Below, in pieces: positions 1-5,831 of a stretch of DNA of 5,831 nucleotides (within the stretch, counting starts at the first letter, position 1; each line of letters starts with the position of its first letter). This DNA comes from Patescibacteria group bacterium (GTDB lineage: Bacteria; Patescibacteriota; Gracilibacteria; UBA1369): NCBI GenBank assembly GCA_018825335.1, contig JAHJEW010000117.1, forward strand, positions 1 to 5,831. The letters are read 5' to 3'. The translations under genes and the position numbers were made by a program. Below the pieces are notes generated by a model, which was not told the origin of the DNA, made no database searches, and saw only the letters and a list, made by a program, of their open reading frames with translations.

Positions 1-859
1 AAAGGAACTTATTCACACTTTCGGCAAATTCAGTCATTGTGAAAGATTGTCGGCTTTCGATAAGATGTTCTATATAATCAAAAAATGCTGAAACAGTTCT
101 TTCCAGTTTTTTTATTTCTTTTTCTGTCAGATAATTCTTTGCTATTTTTACATCTGAACTAAGAACTCTTCCTTTTGGAGTGTTTTTCCAGGTAGTAAGC
201 CCCATATTATCTTTCGTGCTATCGGCATGGCTATGAATGATCTCCGCAGCGGTTTGGCCGGTAATGGCATAATGGAATTTATTCTGTACCGTCGCAAAGA
301 ATTCTTTAGTGACTTCTGAATTTGGGTCATAATCCGTACTGCATTCCGCAAAAATATCTGTAATTTGCAGATATATTCTTCGTTCACTTGCGCGGATTGA
401 TCGGACGCGTTCAAGTAGCTGCTGAAAATAATCTTTACCAAAAACACGTTCACCCTGTTTAAGGCGATCATCATTCAGTACAAACCCTTTTATTATATAT
501 TCTTTTAAAACTTGTGTCGCCCAAATGCGGAATTGGGTGGCGCGCGAAGAATTGACGCGGTAGCCAACGGCAATAATCGCATCAAGATTGTAAAATTTTA
601 CAGCACGGTTTACAGATCTTACGCCCTCATTCTGAACTACCGAGAATTCCTCGGAAGTTCGTTTTTCATCTAATTCCTTTTCAGAATAAATATTCTTAAG
701 ATGTAATGAGATGTTATCCGGAGTGCACGCAAATAATTCTGCCATCATCTTTTGATTCAGCCAAACAGTTTCCCCCTGAAAGAAAACATCAATTTTTACT
801 TCGCCATCCACTCCGGTATAGAGCAGAAAGTCGGATTTTGCCGGATCATTTTCAGACAT
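1..859 (-). CDS. rhuM: RhuM-family protein, C-terminus cut off by the window edge
   Basis: This frame is open without a stop from ATG 857-859 to the left edge, giving 286 residues; family members are usually about 330-340, so the last part is missing. Residues about 31-60 (VWLNQKMMAELF, then TPDNISLHLKNIY) look like a helix-turn-helix of the kind seen in phage antirepressor-like proteins. Residues 99-133 hold the most family-typical stretch (GYRVNSSRATQFRIWATQVL, then GFVLNDDRLK). Around 203-224 comes AAEIIHSHADSTKDNMGLTTW, another conserved block of the C-terminal domain. The name comes from a Salmonella pathogenicity-island gene; the biochemical role is not established, and I infer DNA binding only from the HTH-like segment. 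Family members are frequently found next to restriction-modification genes, as here. No Shine-Dalgarno sequence precedes the start, but a strong promoter lies 25 bases upstream and the predicted leader is only about 17 bases. The family call is secure; the function is not. Confidence 0.9.
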   Translation of the reverse strand, partial: MSENDPAKSDFLLYTGVDGEVKIDVFFQGETVWLNQKMMAELFACTPDNISLHLKNIYSEKELDEKRTSEEFSVVQNEGVRSVNRAVKFYNLDAIIAVGYRVNSSRATQFRIWATQVLKEYIIKGFVLNDDRLKQGERVFGKDYFQQLLERVRSIRASERRIYLQITDIFAECSTDYDPNSEVTKEFFATVQNKFHYAITGQTAAEIIHSHADSTKDNMGLTTWKNTPKGRVLSSDVKIAKNYLTEKEIKKLERTVSAFFDYIEHLIESRQSFTMTEFAESVNKFL

Positions 860-873
860 ACTAATTGATTAGT
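860..873. promoter_or_regulatory. Inverted repeat abutting the rhuM start codon
   Basis: Perfect 6-base arms (ACTAAT / ATTAGT) are separated by 2 bases and end at the base before the rhuM ATG. The site lies downstream of the -10 box, in the predicted 5' leader. It could be an operator for RhuM itself or another regulator, or simply an AT-rich chance dyad. The 2-base spacer is too short for an RNA hairpin unless the innermost pairs open. Confidence 0.35.
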
Positions 874-883
874 GATTGTTTTG

Positions 884-912
884 AGTATAGTAAACATATG
901 TTCACCAGTCAA
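884..912 (-). promoter_or_regulatory. Sigma70-type promoter for rhuM
   Basis: Read on the minus strand, TTGACT (912-907) and TATACT (889-884) are separated by exactly 17 bases; each box differs from the consensus at one position. The -10 box ends 24 bases before the rhuM ATG, so transcription should start near 877 with a very short leader. The -35 box lies inside the last codons of the WYL gene (ATT GAC TGG TGA), so rhuM can be transcribed independently of the upstream genes. Confidence 0.7.
890..905. promoter_or_regulatory. Candidate operator: 16-base dyad inside the rhuM promoter spacer
   Basis: The minus-strand sequence GTGAACATATGTTTAC is palindromic except for one pair (G opposite T), with a perfect 10-base core AACATATGTT. 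It fills almost the whole 17-base spacer between the -35 and -10 boxes, where a bound repressor would exclude RNA polymerase. The regulator is unknown; RhuM and the adjacent WYL protein are the obvious local candidates, but nothing in the sequence ties either to it. Confidence 0.45.
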
Positions 913-1486
913 TATCATAATCCATTTCCTTTCTCACTCTTTCCATTTGCGACTCCCTCCATTCATTTTCCCAGTTCTTGGGTTTTTCAAATTTTTTACC
1001 TGTCATTTCAATATCAATAATCCTGTCAAAACGGAACTGACGCACCTCCTTTCTTTTGTGACAATATCCTTCGCCGTAAGGACTATGTGTTTTATATGGA
1101 TTCACTACACGTTCCGATACTCCGGAAGAGGAGGAATCATATTTCATACGGACAGATTGTTTTCTTCTGACAGCCTGTGACCATATGTTGTAATGCTCGT
1201 GGTTATAATTAACGGTTGGTCTTATATAGCCGTCATCGTAATCATCGTCAAATTCTCTCCAATACCTGTCCCGTAGCCCCATAAGCAGATCATTCTCATA
1301 ATCATCATTCATCCTGCTTGCCCTGTTTTCAGCAATCAATAATTCATCCTTACTAAGCCGGCTTTTTGCGGCCTTTAGAAGCAAATCAATCTTATCATTT
1401 TCGCCCTTTACCCATTCCGTCCTGCCATAGACTTCAGTTAGCATCATAAGGGCAAGGCATTGGTACATGTCGTTCGTCCATTTCAT
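902..1486 (-). CDS. WYL-domain protein, short, without a recognisable HTH
   Basis: This 194-residue protein has a WYL-like core at residues about 101-168: an AVRRKQSVRMKY strand, RVVNPY at 126-131, then GYCHKRKEVRQFRFDRI at 140-156. The last block corresponds to the conserved 'AYCHxRxxxRxFRxDRI' segment of WYL domains, followed by the usual T-x-x-x-F ending (MTGKKFEKP). WYL domains bind nucleic acid or nucleotide-like ligands and often control defence loci. Typical WYL regulators carry an N-terminal winged HTH; here residues 1-95 show no HTH I can recognise and include an acidic run (FDDDYDDGY, 79-87). It may therefore sense a ligand or act through a partner instead of binding DNA as a classical repressor. 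The ATG comes 3 bases after the stop of the preceding ORF, which implies cotranscription, possibly translational coupling. It has no Shine-Dalgarno sequence. Its final codons contain the -35 box of rhuM. The domain call is fairly sure; the role is inferred. Confidence 0.75.
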   Translation of the reverse strand: MKWTNDMYQCLALMMLTEVYGRTEWVKGENDKIDLLLKAAKSRLSKDELLIAENRASRMNDDYENDLLMGLRDRYWREFDDDYDDGYIRPTVNYNHEHYNIWSQAVRRKQSVRMKYDSSSSGVSERVVNPYKTHSPYGEGYCHKRKEVRQFRFDRIIDIEMTGKKFEKPKNWENEWRESQMERVRKEMDYDIDW

Positions 1487-1489
1487 AAG

Positions 1490-1957
1490 CTATTTGTCAG
1501 TATTTATCATTAACCTGTTAAACCCGTGTTGCTCAAATTCATCCCAATATTTTTTTTCGTAATCATAAAGTTCAACACCAAAATATCCTCCGTTTTCTTT
1601 CCCCATTTTTTCTATTTCCTTGTCTGAATGCTCTTCTCTGAAATCACGCCAGGCCAACTTATTCGCCAAATTACTCATCAATTGTCCCTCATCGTAATCG
1701 AATATAATGCTCATTATATGCTTTTCATAAGCTTTTTCCTCAAAAACATCTTTCCCTTCAAATTCTTCCACAAATTCACCACAATCAAAATCCTTCGCGT
1801 ACTTTAAAAAATATTCTTCCAGCTCATTCATGCGATCAGACCTTCGCTTATAATCCGTATCCGGCAGTGAATCGCCCAGAATACCCAAAACACTATTGGC
1901 TAAGCCGCTCATAATAATTAAATCCTTATATTGTTTTTTGGTCAGATTGATTTTCAT
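1490..1957 (-). CDS. Small acidic conserved-type hypothetical protein
   Basis: This 155-residue protein has no function I can assign. It begins MKINLTKKQYKDLIIMSGLA and is rich in Asp and Glu. The middle (about 85-106, FDYDEGQLMSNLANKLAWRDF) and the end (about 133-148, YEKKYWDEFEQHGFNRL) resemble, from memory, a family of small bacterial hypothetical proteins that start 'MKIxLTKEQYexL' and end 'YexEFexhGidrL'. There is no signal peptide, membrane segment, cysteine cluster or nuclease motif; it is probably a soluble, largely helical cytoplasmic protein. It lies 39 bases downstream of the R-M gene and 3 bases upstream of the WYL gene, so it is probably in their operon and may work with the WYL protein. 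No Shine-Dalgarno sequence precedes the ATG. The coding call rests on the full-length open frame, tight packing and plausible composition. Confidence 0.75.
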   Translation of the reverse strand: MKINLTKKQYKDLIIMSGLANSVLGILGDSLPDTDYKRRSDRMNELEEYFLKYAKDFDCGEFVEEFEGKDVFEEKAYEKHIMSIIFDYDEGQLMSNLANKLAWRDFREEHSDKEIEKMGKENGGYFGVELYDYEKKYWDEFEQHGFNRLMINTDK

Positions 1958-1996
1958 AAAGGTTAGAGTTTAGAAGATATAGATATTTTTGCTTGT

Positions 1997-4900
1997 TTAT
2001 AGGGAATTTTTATAGGGCTCATCTTCAGTCAATCCATACAGATTGAACACCATATCATCAATTTCTTTATCAGTGGTATCGATTTGAGCTTTGAGTTCGA
2101 GGAGTTCTTGTTTATGCTTTTCGAAAAATTCCAATAATTCGCCTTTCTTCTCTAGACCTAGTTTCTTAACTCCTAAATCTCCCGTAAATTCATCGAAATC
2201 CAGTTCATAAAACTTGCCAAGTTTCCTTGTTGTTTTTTCGATTTTAAATTCGGAATGTATAAGTCTTAAGAATTTTTGGATCTTTTCATGTAATTGCCTA
2301 TTAAGTTCCAACATTTGTTCAGCTTTATTAGCTAGCGGTAGTTGTTGATCCATAGGGGTGTTTGGAATTGGCAGATGGGCTAGCTGATGCCCCTTAATTT
2401 TTGGAAAAGTTTTCTTATTATCACTATAGTTGTTGAGCCAAAATGATTTAATGAAAGTTGAATTTAAGATTGCTAGTAAATATTTTGGATTAAAAGACTT
2501 TGAGGTTACAATGATGTTATACATTGTATTTAAACTGGCATAACCGAATTCATCATAGGCAAATAATGGCTCAGGATTACCAACTTGTCTTACAACAATC
2601 TTTTTGGCATGATGCTTTTTCATATCCCAAGAGCCACCAGCCTTAACTTCTGCGGGATTATTTTTGAAATAGAGTGAGGATCGCTCTAAGTGGTATCGAG
2701 TTATATCTTTACCTGTATAACAATGCTCCCATTCATTGTCAGCTTTGTTTGCTGCCACATATTTACTTTTATCTTTTGTTTGTAGTCCAAAAGTAATGGT
2801 GCCCATTGCGCCTAATTCGATACAGTTGTTTAAATCACTCTTTATATTTGCATGGATATTAAAGGTTTTTTCTTCATCCTCATTCCAATTAGCCTGTTCA
2901 ATAGTATTAAGGATAGCCACTTGCCCTTGCTTATCCATTTGTAAGATCTCAAGCTTATTGCCAATCTGAATATTTTTTTGAGCGACAATTATTGAGGTAT
3001 CTACACTTGCATCATCAAAAACGTCATCATCAAAAAGAATCATTTGCTTAATACTACAATTTTCTAATATATAGTTCCTTAATTTCAGGATATACTTATT
3101 CGTCAGGTATGTATTTGGTGTAATAAAGCTAAAAAAGCCATTCGTGGCAAGAAGTTTTATAGCCTTTTCAACAAAAAGATGAAAAAGATCAATTTTATAG
3201 CTAGCAACTTCAAAATTATCTTTGTAGAAACTTAATGCGGCTTCATTAGTATTTGATGGCTGACAAAGAACATAAGGAGGATTCCCCACAACCACATCAA
3301 ACCCGCCGCCGTCCATAATTTCTTTAAACTCATTCTCCCATTTAAACGCCCGTTCGCCGGCCACCGCAGGGTCGTCAATCAAACTGTTTCCGCATTTGAT
3401 GTTGTTTTTCAGGTTCACAAGTCTTTTATCTTTCTGCGCTGACTTAAGCCACAGTGACAGTTTGGTTATCTCAACACTTTCAGGATTCAGATCGACACCA
3501 AAGATGTTATTTTCCAGTAAGGATTTGATGTAATTTTCGGAGCTGAAGAGATCCGTCTTATCATCATTCAGATCAGCGATTATGTTGGCTACCCTGATGT
3601 TTTCCGCAAGCAGATAATCGAAAACCTTCACCAGAAAGGCACCGCTACCGCAGGCTGGGTCTAAGACTTTGACATTGCGTAAGACAGTCTGGTACTCAAT
3701 ATAGGTTGCTAAAGCTCGTTTTCTGTAATTCACATCGTTAATATCCTCTTTCAGATTATTCTTTTCTTTAATTTCGGTTTCTTTCTCTTCCAGATATTTG
3801 CCGAGTGAGTTTTTGACAATGTAATCAACAATATAATCCGGGGTATAAAATATGCCCTCTTTCTTTCGCTTCGATGATTTCTTGTCTGCTTCCTCACCCT
3901 CAAGGGTTCTTGATTTAATTTCCTCGATATCCGAGACGGATTGCTCAAAGATATGACCGAGAATGTTTACGCTTAAATCTTCCGAAAAGTCATATTTTCC
4001 CAGTTCCAGAAACTGTTTACAGACTTCATCACTGATTTTCAGACTATTGAGCTTCGGGTCTTCGGCAAATAGGCCGCCATTGTAGCCATGCGGAATTTCA
4101 AGCTTTTCGCTCCCCGAATCAATCGCGTTAAAAAAGCCTTTCAAGATATCCCATTGGTTGGAAAAACTGCTTTCAGCGTGTTTTATGACAGTTTGCAGGG
4201 TGTCTTCCGGCAAAAGATCAGTATCTTCGCAGAAACACACGAAAACGATTCTATCAATTATCTTTTGAGCCTTCTCAATAATCAAAAGAAGTTCACTCTT
4301 TGGAACTGAGTTATGCTGTACGATATCTTTTATCAGCAATTGTCTCAGTAACTTGTATTCCTGGTAGAATTTCTTGGTGATTTTCTCCTGGTCGATACGA
4401 ATATCTGATAGCAGTGCCTCGGTTTTGGTTTTGCCGGCCTTGCTGATGAAATTATCGGCACAAAGCAAATAATAAAACTTCCGAAGCTGAAAATAATCGT
4501 CTTTTGGGTCAGCCAGACTCTCTAGCGTGAACAGTTCATAATCCAGTTGATTGTCTTTGTGCAGCCTGATTTCATAAAAGTTGGAGGCAATCACAAAAAT
4601 GCACTCTTTAAACTGAGGTTTATACTTAAAAGCTTGTTGAACAGGGCTCAAATTACCCTCTCGTTTCTGCGAGCGGTCGAGGGCTGTATTGACGTCTTTA
4701 ACTTCCACAACAGCAATTGTTCTGGATTTATCCGCTTCATAGTAACCAAGTGCTGCATCCGGTTTCTGACCGCTGGCATCGGTGGTTGCCTTTGGCTCTA
4801 TTGTGTAGCTTGTGTTTGGAAAAGTTGTGTAGCCAAGTAGTTCGACAAAAAAACTCTGATTAAAAGCCTGTTCACATTGGCTTTCCGTCTTTTGGTGAAG

Positions 4901-5020
4901 TGTTTTGTTTTTGTAGGCTTCAAGCCATTTATTGACAATACCAAGCTTTTCTTCAAAATTCGGGATATCGAATTTTTCCAAATTCTTCCTGATCGTTTTG
5001 TCTTTGAATAGTTTGGCCAT
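1997..5020 (-). CDS. Type IIG-like restriction-modification enzyme (Eco57I family, fused nuclease and adenine methyltransferase)
   Basis: This 1007-residue protein combines DNA cleavage, methylation and target recognition. Residues about 45-150 form a PD-(D/E)XK nuclease related to Type I R subunits: a likely helix QAFNQSFFVELLGYT, then PD at 87-88 and EVK at 106-108. Residues 190-380 are a helical connector. The N6-adenine methyltransferase core follows: motif X GIFYTP (389-394), motif I DPACGSGAF (454-462), the acidic motif GVDLNPES (508-515, D510) and catalytic NPPY (580-583). From about 735 comes a TaqI-C-like target-recognition region ending in FPKIKGHQLAHLPIPN (872-887), then a coiled-coil segment (890-990) and the usual tail IDDMVFNLYGLTEDE. 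All key residues are present, so the enzyme is probably active; the recognition site cannot be read from sequence. The start is fixed by an in-frame TAA three codons upstream. A GGGAG lies more than 20 bases upstream, too far for a ribosome site. No separate methyltransferase or specificity gene is nearby. The part downstream of NPPY is clearly AT-richer than the N-terminal half. Confidence 0.93.
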   Translation of the reverse strand: MAKLFKDKTIRKNLEKFDIPNFEEKLGIVNKWLEAYKNKTLHQKTESQCEQAFNQSFFVELLGYTTFPNTSYTIEPKATTDASGQKPDAALGYYEADKSRTIAVVEVKDVNTALDRSQKREGNLSPVQQAFKYKPQFKECIFVIASNFYEIRLHKDNQLDYELFTLESLADPKDDYFQLRKFYYLLCADNFISKAGKTKTEALLSDIRIDQEKITKKFYQEYKLLRQLLIKDIVQHNSVPKSELLLIIEKAQKIIDRIVFVCFCEDTDLLPEDTLQTVIKHAESSFSNQWDILKGFFNAIDSGSEKLEIPHGYNGGLFAEDPKLNSLKISDEVCKQFLELGKYDFSEDLSVNILGHIFEQSVSDIEEIKSRTLEGEEADKKSSKRKKEGIFYTPDYIVDYIVKNSLGKYLEEKETEIKEKNNLKEDINDVNYRKRALATYIEYQTVLRNVKVLDPACGSGAFLVKVFDYLLAENIRVANIIADLNDDKTDLFSSENYIKSLLENNIFGVDLNPESVEITKLSLWLKSAQKDKRLVNLKNNIKCGNSLIDDPAVAGERAFKWENEFKEIMDGGGFDVVVGNPPYVLCQPSNTNEAALSFYKDNFEVASYKIDLFHLFVEKAIKLLATNGFFSFITPNTYLTNKYILKLRNYILENCSIKQMILFDDDVFDDASVDTSIIVAQKNIQIGNKLEILQMDKQGQVAILNTIEQANWNEDEEKTFNIHANIKSDLNNCIELGAMGTITFGLQTKDKSKYVAANKADNEWEHCYTGKDITRYHLERSSLYFKNNPAEVKAGGSWDMKKHHAKKIVVRQVGNPEPLFAYDEFGYASLNTMYNIIVTSKSFNPKYLLAILNSTFIKSFWLNNYSDNKKTFPKIKGHQLAHLPIPNTPMDQQLPLANKAEQMLELNRQLHEKIQKFLRLIHSEFKIEKTTRKLGKFYELDFDEFTGDLGVKKLGLEKKGELLEFFEKHKQELLELKAQIDTTDKEIDDMVFNLYGLTEDEPYKNSL

Positions 5021-5074
5021 TGCGACTTATTTAGGTTTTTCTCCCTTATTTTACTCAATTAACAGCAAAAAATC

Positions 5075-5102
5075 ATTAAATAATATTAAGACTGTATTGC
5101 AA
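5075..5102 (-). promoter_or_regulatory. Candidate promoter for the R-M operon
   Basis: Between the yggT terminator and the R-M start, the minus strand has TTGCAA (5102-5097), a 16-base spacer and TTTAAT (5080-5075). The -10 box is one base off consensus and the -35 box two. It would give a leader of roughly 48 bases. The region is very AT-rich, so chance matches are likely and other -10 placements are possible. Confidence 0.35.
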
Positions 5103-5122
5103 CAGGGTAAGTTAAAATAGAC

Positions 5123-5165
5123 AAAAAAAATTGCCCGTATTTACGCTAACGTTTCTATACGCAAT
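5123..5165 (-). terminator. Rho-independent terminator after yggT
   Basis: On the minus strand, 8 bases past the yggT stop, ATTGCGTAT (5165-5157) pairs with ATAC-GG-GCAAT (5140-5130), nine pairs with a GG bulge. The loop can form a further short stem (ACG TTAG CGT). Eight T residues follow (5130-5123). The stem is only moderately GC-rich, but position and T-tract fit an end to the nnrD-yggT transcript. This separates the housekeeping pair from the R-M operon. Confidence 0.6.
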
Positions 5166-5172
5166 TAATTCC

Positions 5173-5433
5173 CTACAGCCCATTCATCAGGCTCATAAGG
5201 CCCATCTGCGCGAAGTCGAGGGCGAAAAAGGCGATCAGCGGCGAAATATCAATCATTCCGATGGGCGGAATCAGGCCCCGGAAGATACGAAGCACAGGTT
5301 CGGTAGCCTGAAACAGCAGAACAGAGAGGCGGCTGCGTGGATACGGCTGAATCCACGAAAGCAGAATCCGCGCGATAATAGCGAATTTGTAAATGCGGAC
5401 AACATTGATTAGAAGCACGAAAACAAAATCCAT
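5173..5433 (-). CDS. yggT: YggT-family integral membrane protein
   Basis: This 86-residue protein has two hydrophobic segments, about 3-27 and 63-83, joined by a basic, proline-containing loop. The family signature is clear: ARILLSWIQP (21-30), TEPVLRIFRGLIPPIG (44-59) and then IDISPLIAFFALDF (61-74). YggT proteins are small inner-membrane proteins, linked in some bacteria to osmotic tolerance and in others to organelle or division functions; the molecular activity is poorly defined. Many homologues have a duplicated, four-helix form, whereas this is the single-repeat form. It starts 31 bases after the nnrD stop, and an in-frame TGA two codons upstream of the ATG (with ATC and ATT between) fixes the start. 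No Shine-Dalgarno sequence is seen. It is probably cotranscribed with nnrD and ends at the terminator just downstream. GC content is much higher than in the genes to its left. Confidence 0.9.
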   Translation of the reverse strand: MDFVFVLLINVVRIYKFAIIARILLSWIQPYPRSRLSVLLFQATEPVLRIFRGLIPPIGMIDISPLIAFFALDFAQMGLMSLMNGL

Positions 5434-5464
5434 AATGATTCAGAACGTTAAATTCAAGGTTTTT

Positions 5465-5831
5465 TTACATTTTTAAGGTGGCTCCGGGAATGGCGCGGGC
5501 CAGATCAATAGCGCGTATACTGCTTTCCAGATCAACCAGATTTTCGGCAATAAGCCCCAGAATACGGGTGGCGTATTTACACGCATCAAATGGCGTGGCC
5601 CCCTGGGCGATCAGTCCGCCAATAAAACCGGCCAGCACATCACCCGTGCCGCCCACCGTCATCATGGCGTTACCGGTATTGTTGATGGCAATCTCGTCAT
5701 CGTCCGCGATGATATCTTCAGGCCCCTTGCACACGATGGTCGCTTTCAGGTTTTTTGACCACTTCTGTACGTTTGCGGGGGTAGGGTCGTCACCCGTCAT
5801 GTTCAGAAACTCCCCGCGGTGCGGCGTGAGC
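5465..5831 (-). CDS. nnrD: ADP/ATP-dependent NAD(P)H-hydrate dehydratase, C-terminal part only
   Basis: The frame is open to the right edge and shows the last 121 residues of a domain that is normally about 280 long; the N-terminus, and any fused epimerase domain, lie outside. The enzyme repairs hydrated NADH and NADPH using ADP or ATP. Visible signatures are LTPHRGEF at the very edge, VCKGPEDII, and NNTGNAMMTVGGTGDVLAGF. The Asp of GTGD (codon 5639-5641) is the expected catalytic base in this ribokinase-like fold. The 'TGN-x-x-MTVGGTGDVLAG' wording is the variant I associate with archaeal and some deep-branching bacterial homologues. The tail has DLARAIPGATLKM, a typical C-terminal helix for the family, so the C-terminus is intact. 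Other carbohydrate-kinase-like members of the fold are unlikely given the full GGTGD context. The neighbouring yggT is probably in the same transcript. Confidence 0.9.
   Translation of the reverse strand, partial: LTPHRGEFLNMTGDDPTPANVQKWSKNLKATIVCKGPEDIIADDDEIAINNTGNAMMTVGGTGDVLAGFIGGLIAQGATPFDACKYATRILGLIAENLVDLESSIRAIDLARAIPGATLKM

Noticed and set aside
148..474. 108-residue minus-strand open frame
   Set aside because: It lies inside rhuM in another frame, and rhuM shows clear family motifs across the whole stretch.
869..904. Possible read-through of the WYL TGA stop if TGA were recoded, as in some Patescibacteria
   Set aside because: Extension would add only about 11 codons to a TAA at 869-871 through the rhuM promoter, and no gene here shows an internal in-frame TGA at a conserved residue. 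There is no support for recoding.
872..1180. 102-residue plus-strand open frame, hydrophobic
   Set aside because: It is antisense to the WYL domain region and the rhuM promoter. The hydrophobic look comes from reading charged codons on the opposite strand.
1997..5020. BREX PglX or a Type I HsdM as the identity of the large methyltransferase
   Set aside because: The nuclease motif, methyltransferase core and recognition region are all in one chain, and no pglZ, brxC, hsdR or hsdS gene is in the window. A Type IIG enzyme is the simpler reading.
4798..5058. 86-residue minus-strand frame starting at TTG upstream of the R-M gene, with a GGGAG nearby
   Set aside because: It overlaps the R-M N-terminus in another frame, and its product is low-complexity and basic with no family resemblance. 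The GGGAG lies inside this frame after the TTG, so it does not support the start.
5091..5104. CTGTATTGCAACAG as an operator near the R-M promoter
   Set aside because: Only the outer four bases pair symmetrically without a gap, and the region is AT-rich. This is too weak to list as a site.
5131..5412. 93-residue plus-strand open frame
   Set aside because: It is antisense to yggT, whose family motifs are unmistakable, and it crosses the terminator.

Overview
The window is bacterial and every gene I can support lies on the minus strand, so transcription runs from the right end to the left. Two chromosomal housekeeping genes sit at the right: the C-terminal half of an NAD(P)H-hydrate dehydratase (nnrD) and a small YggT-family membrane protein. 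A GC-poorer block of defence-type or accessory genes follows: a 1007-residue single-chain restriction-modification enzyme (Type IIG / Eco57I-like), a 155-residue acidic protein of unknown function, a 194-residue WYL-domain protein, and a RhuM-family protein that runs off the left edge.

Layout: nnrD (5831-5465, N-terminus outside the window), yggT (5433-5173), a rho-independent terminator (5165-5123), a weak candidate promoter (5102-5075), the R-M gene (5020-1997), the small acidic ORF (1957-1490), the WYL gene (1486-902), a near-consensus sigma70 promoter with dyad symmetry (912-884), and rhuM (859 to the left edge). The R-M gene, the small ORF and the WYL gene are separated by 39 and 3 bases and look like one transcription unit. 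rhuM appears to have its own promoter, built into the last codons of the WYL gene.

Interpretation: the R-M enzyme carries a PD-(D/E)XK nuclease motif, an N6-adenine methyltransferase core (GxFYTP, DPACGSGAF, NPPY) and a C-terminal target-recognition half, so it could cut and methylate by itself. WYL proteins commonly act as ligand-sensing regulators of defence loci, and RhuM proteins are often encoded beside restriction systems. A regulated defence cassette inserted downstream of the yggT terminator is therefore plausible, but this is inference from context.

Organism: hand-counted blocks give about 57% GC in yggT, against about 40% in the first half of the R-M gene and about 31% in its recognition half, which suggests acquired DNA. 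None of the five visible starts has a good Shine-Dalgarno sequence at normal spacing, yet the rhuM promoter is a classical TTGACT-N17-TATACT, which is not the Bacteroidota pattern. The phylum cannot be fixed from this window; a Patescibacteria-like or other uncultivated lineage is possible, with low confidence. I saw no tRNA, rRNA, CRISPR array, insertion sequence or attachment site.
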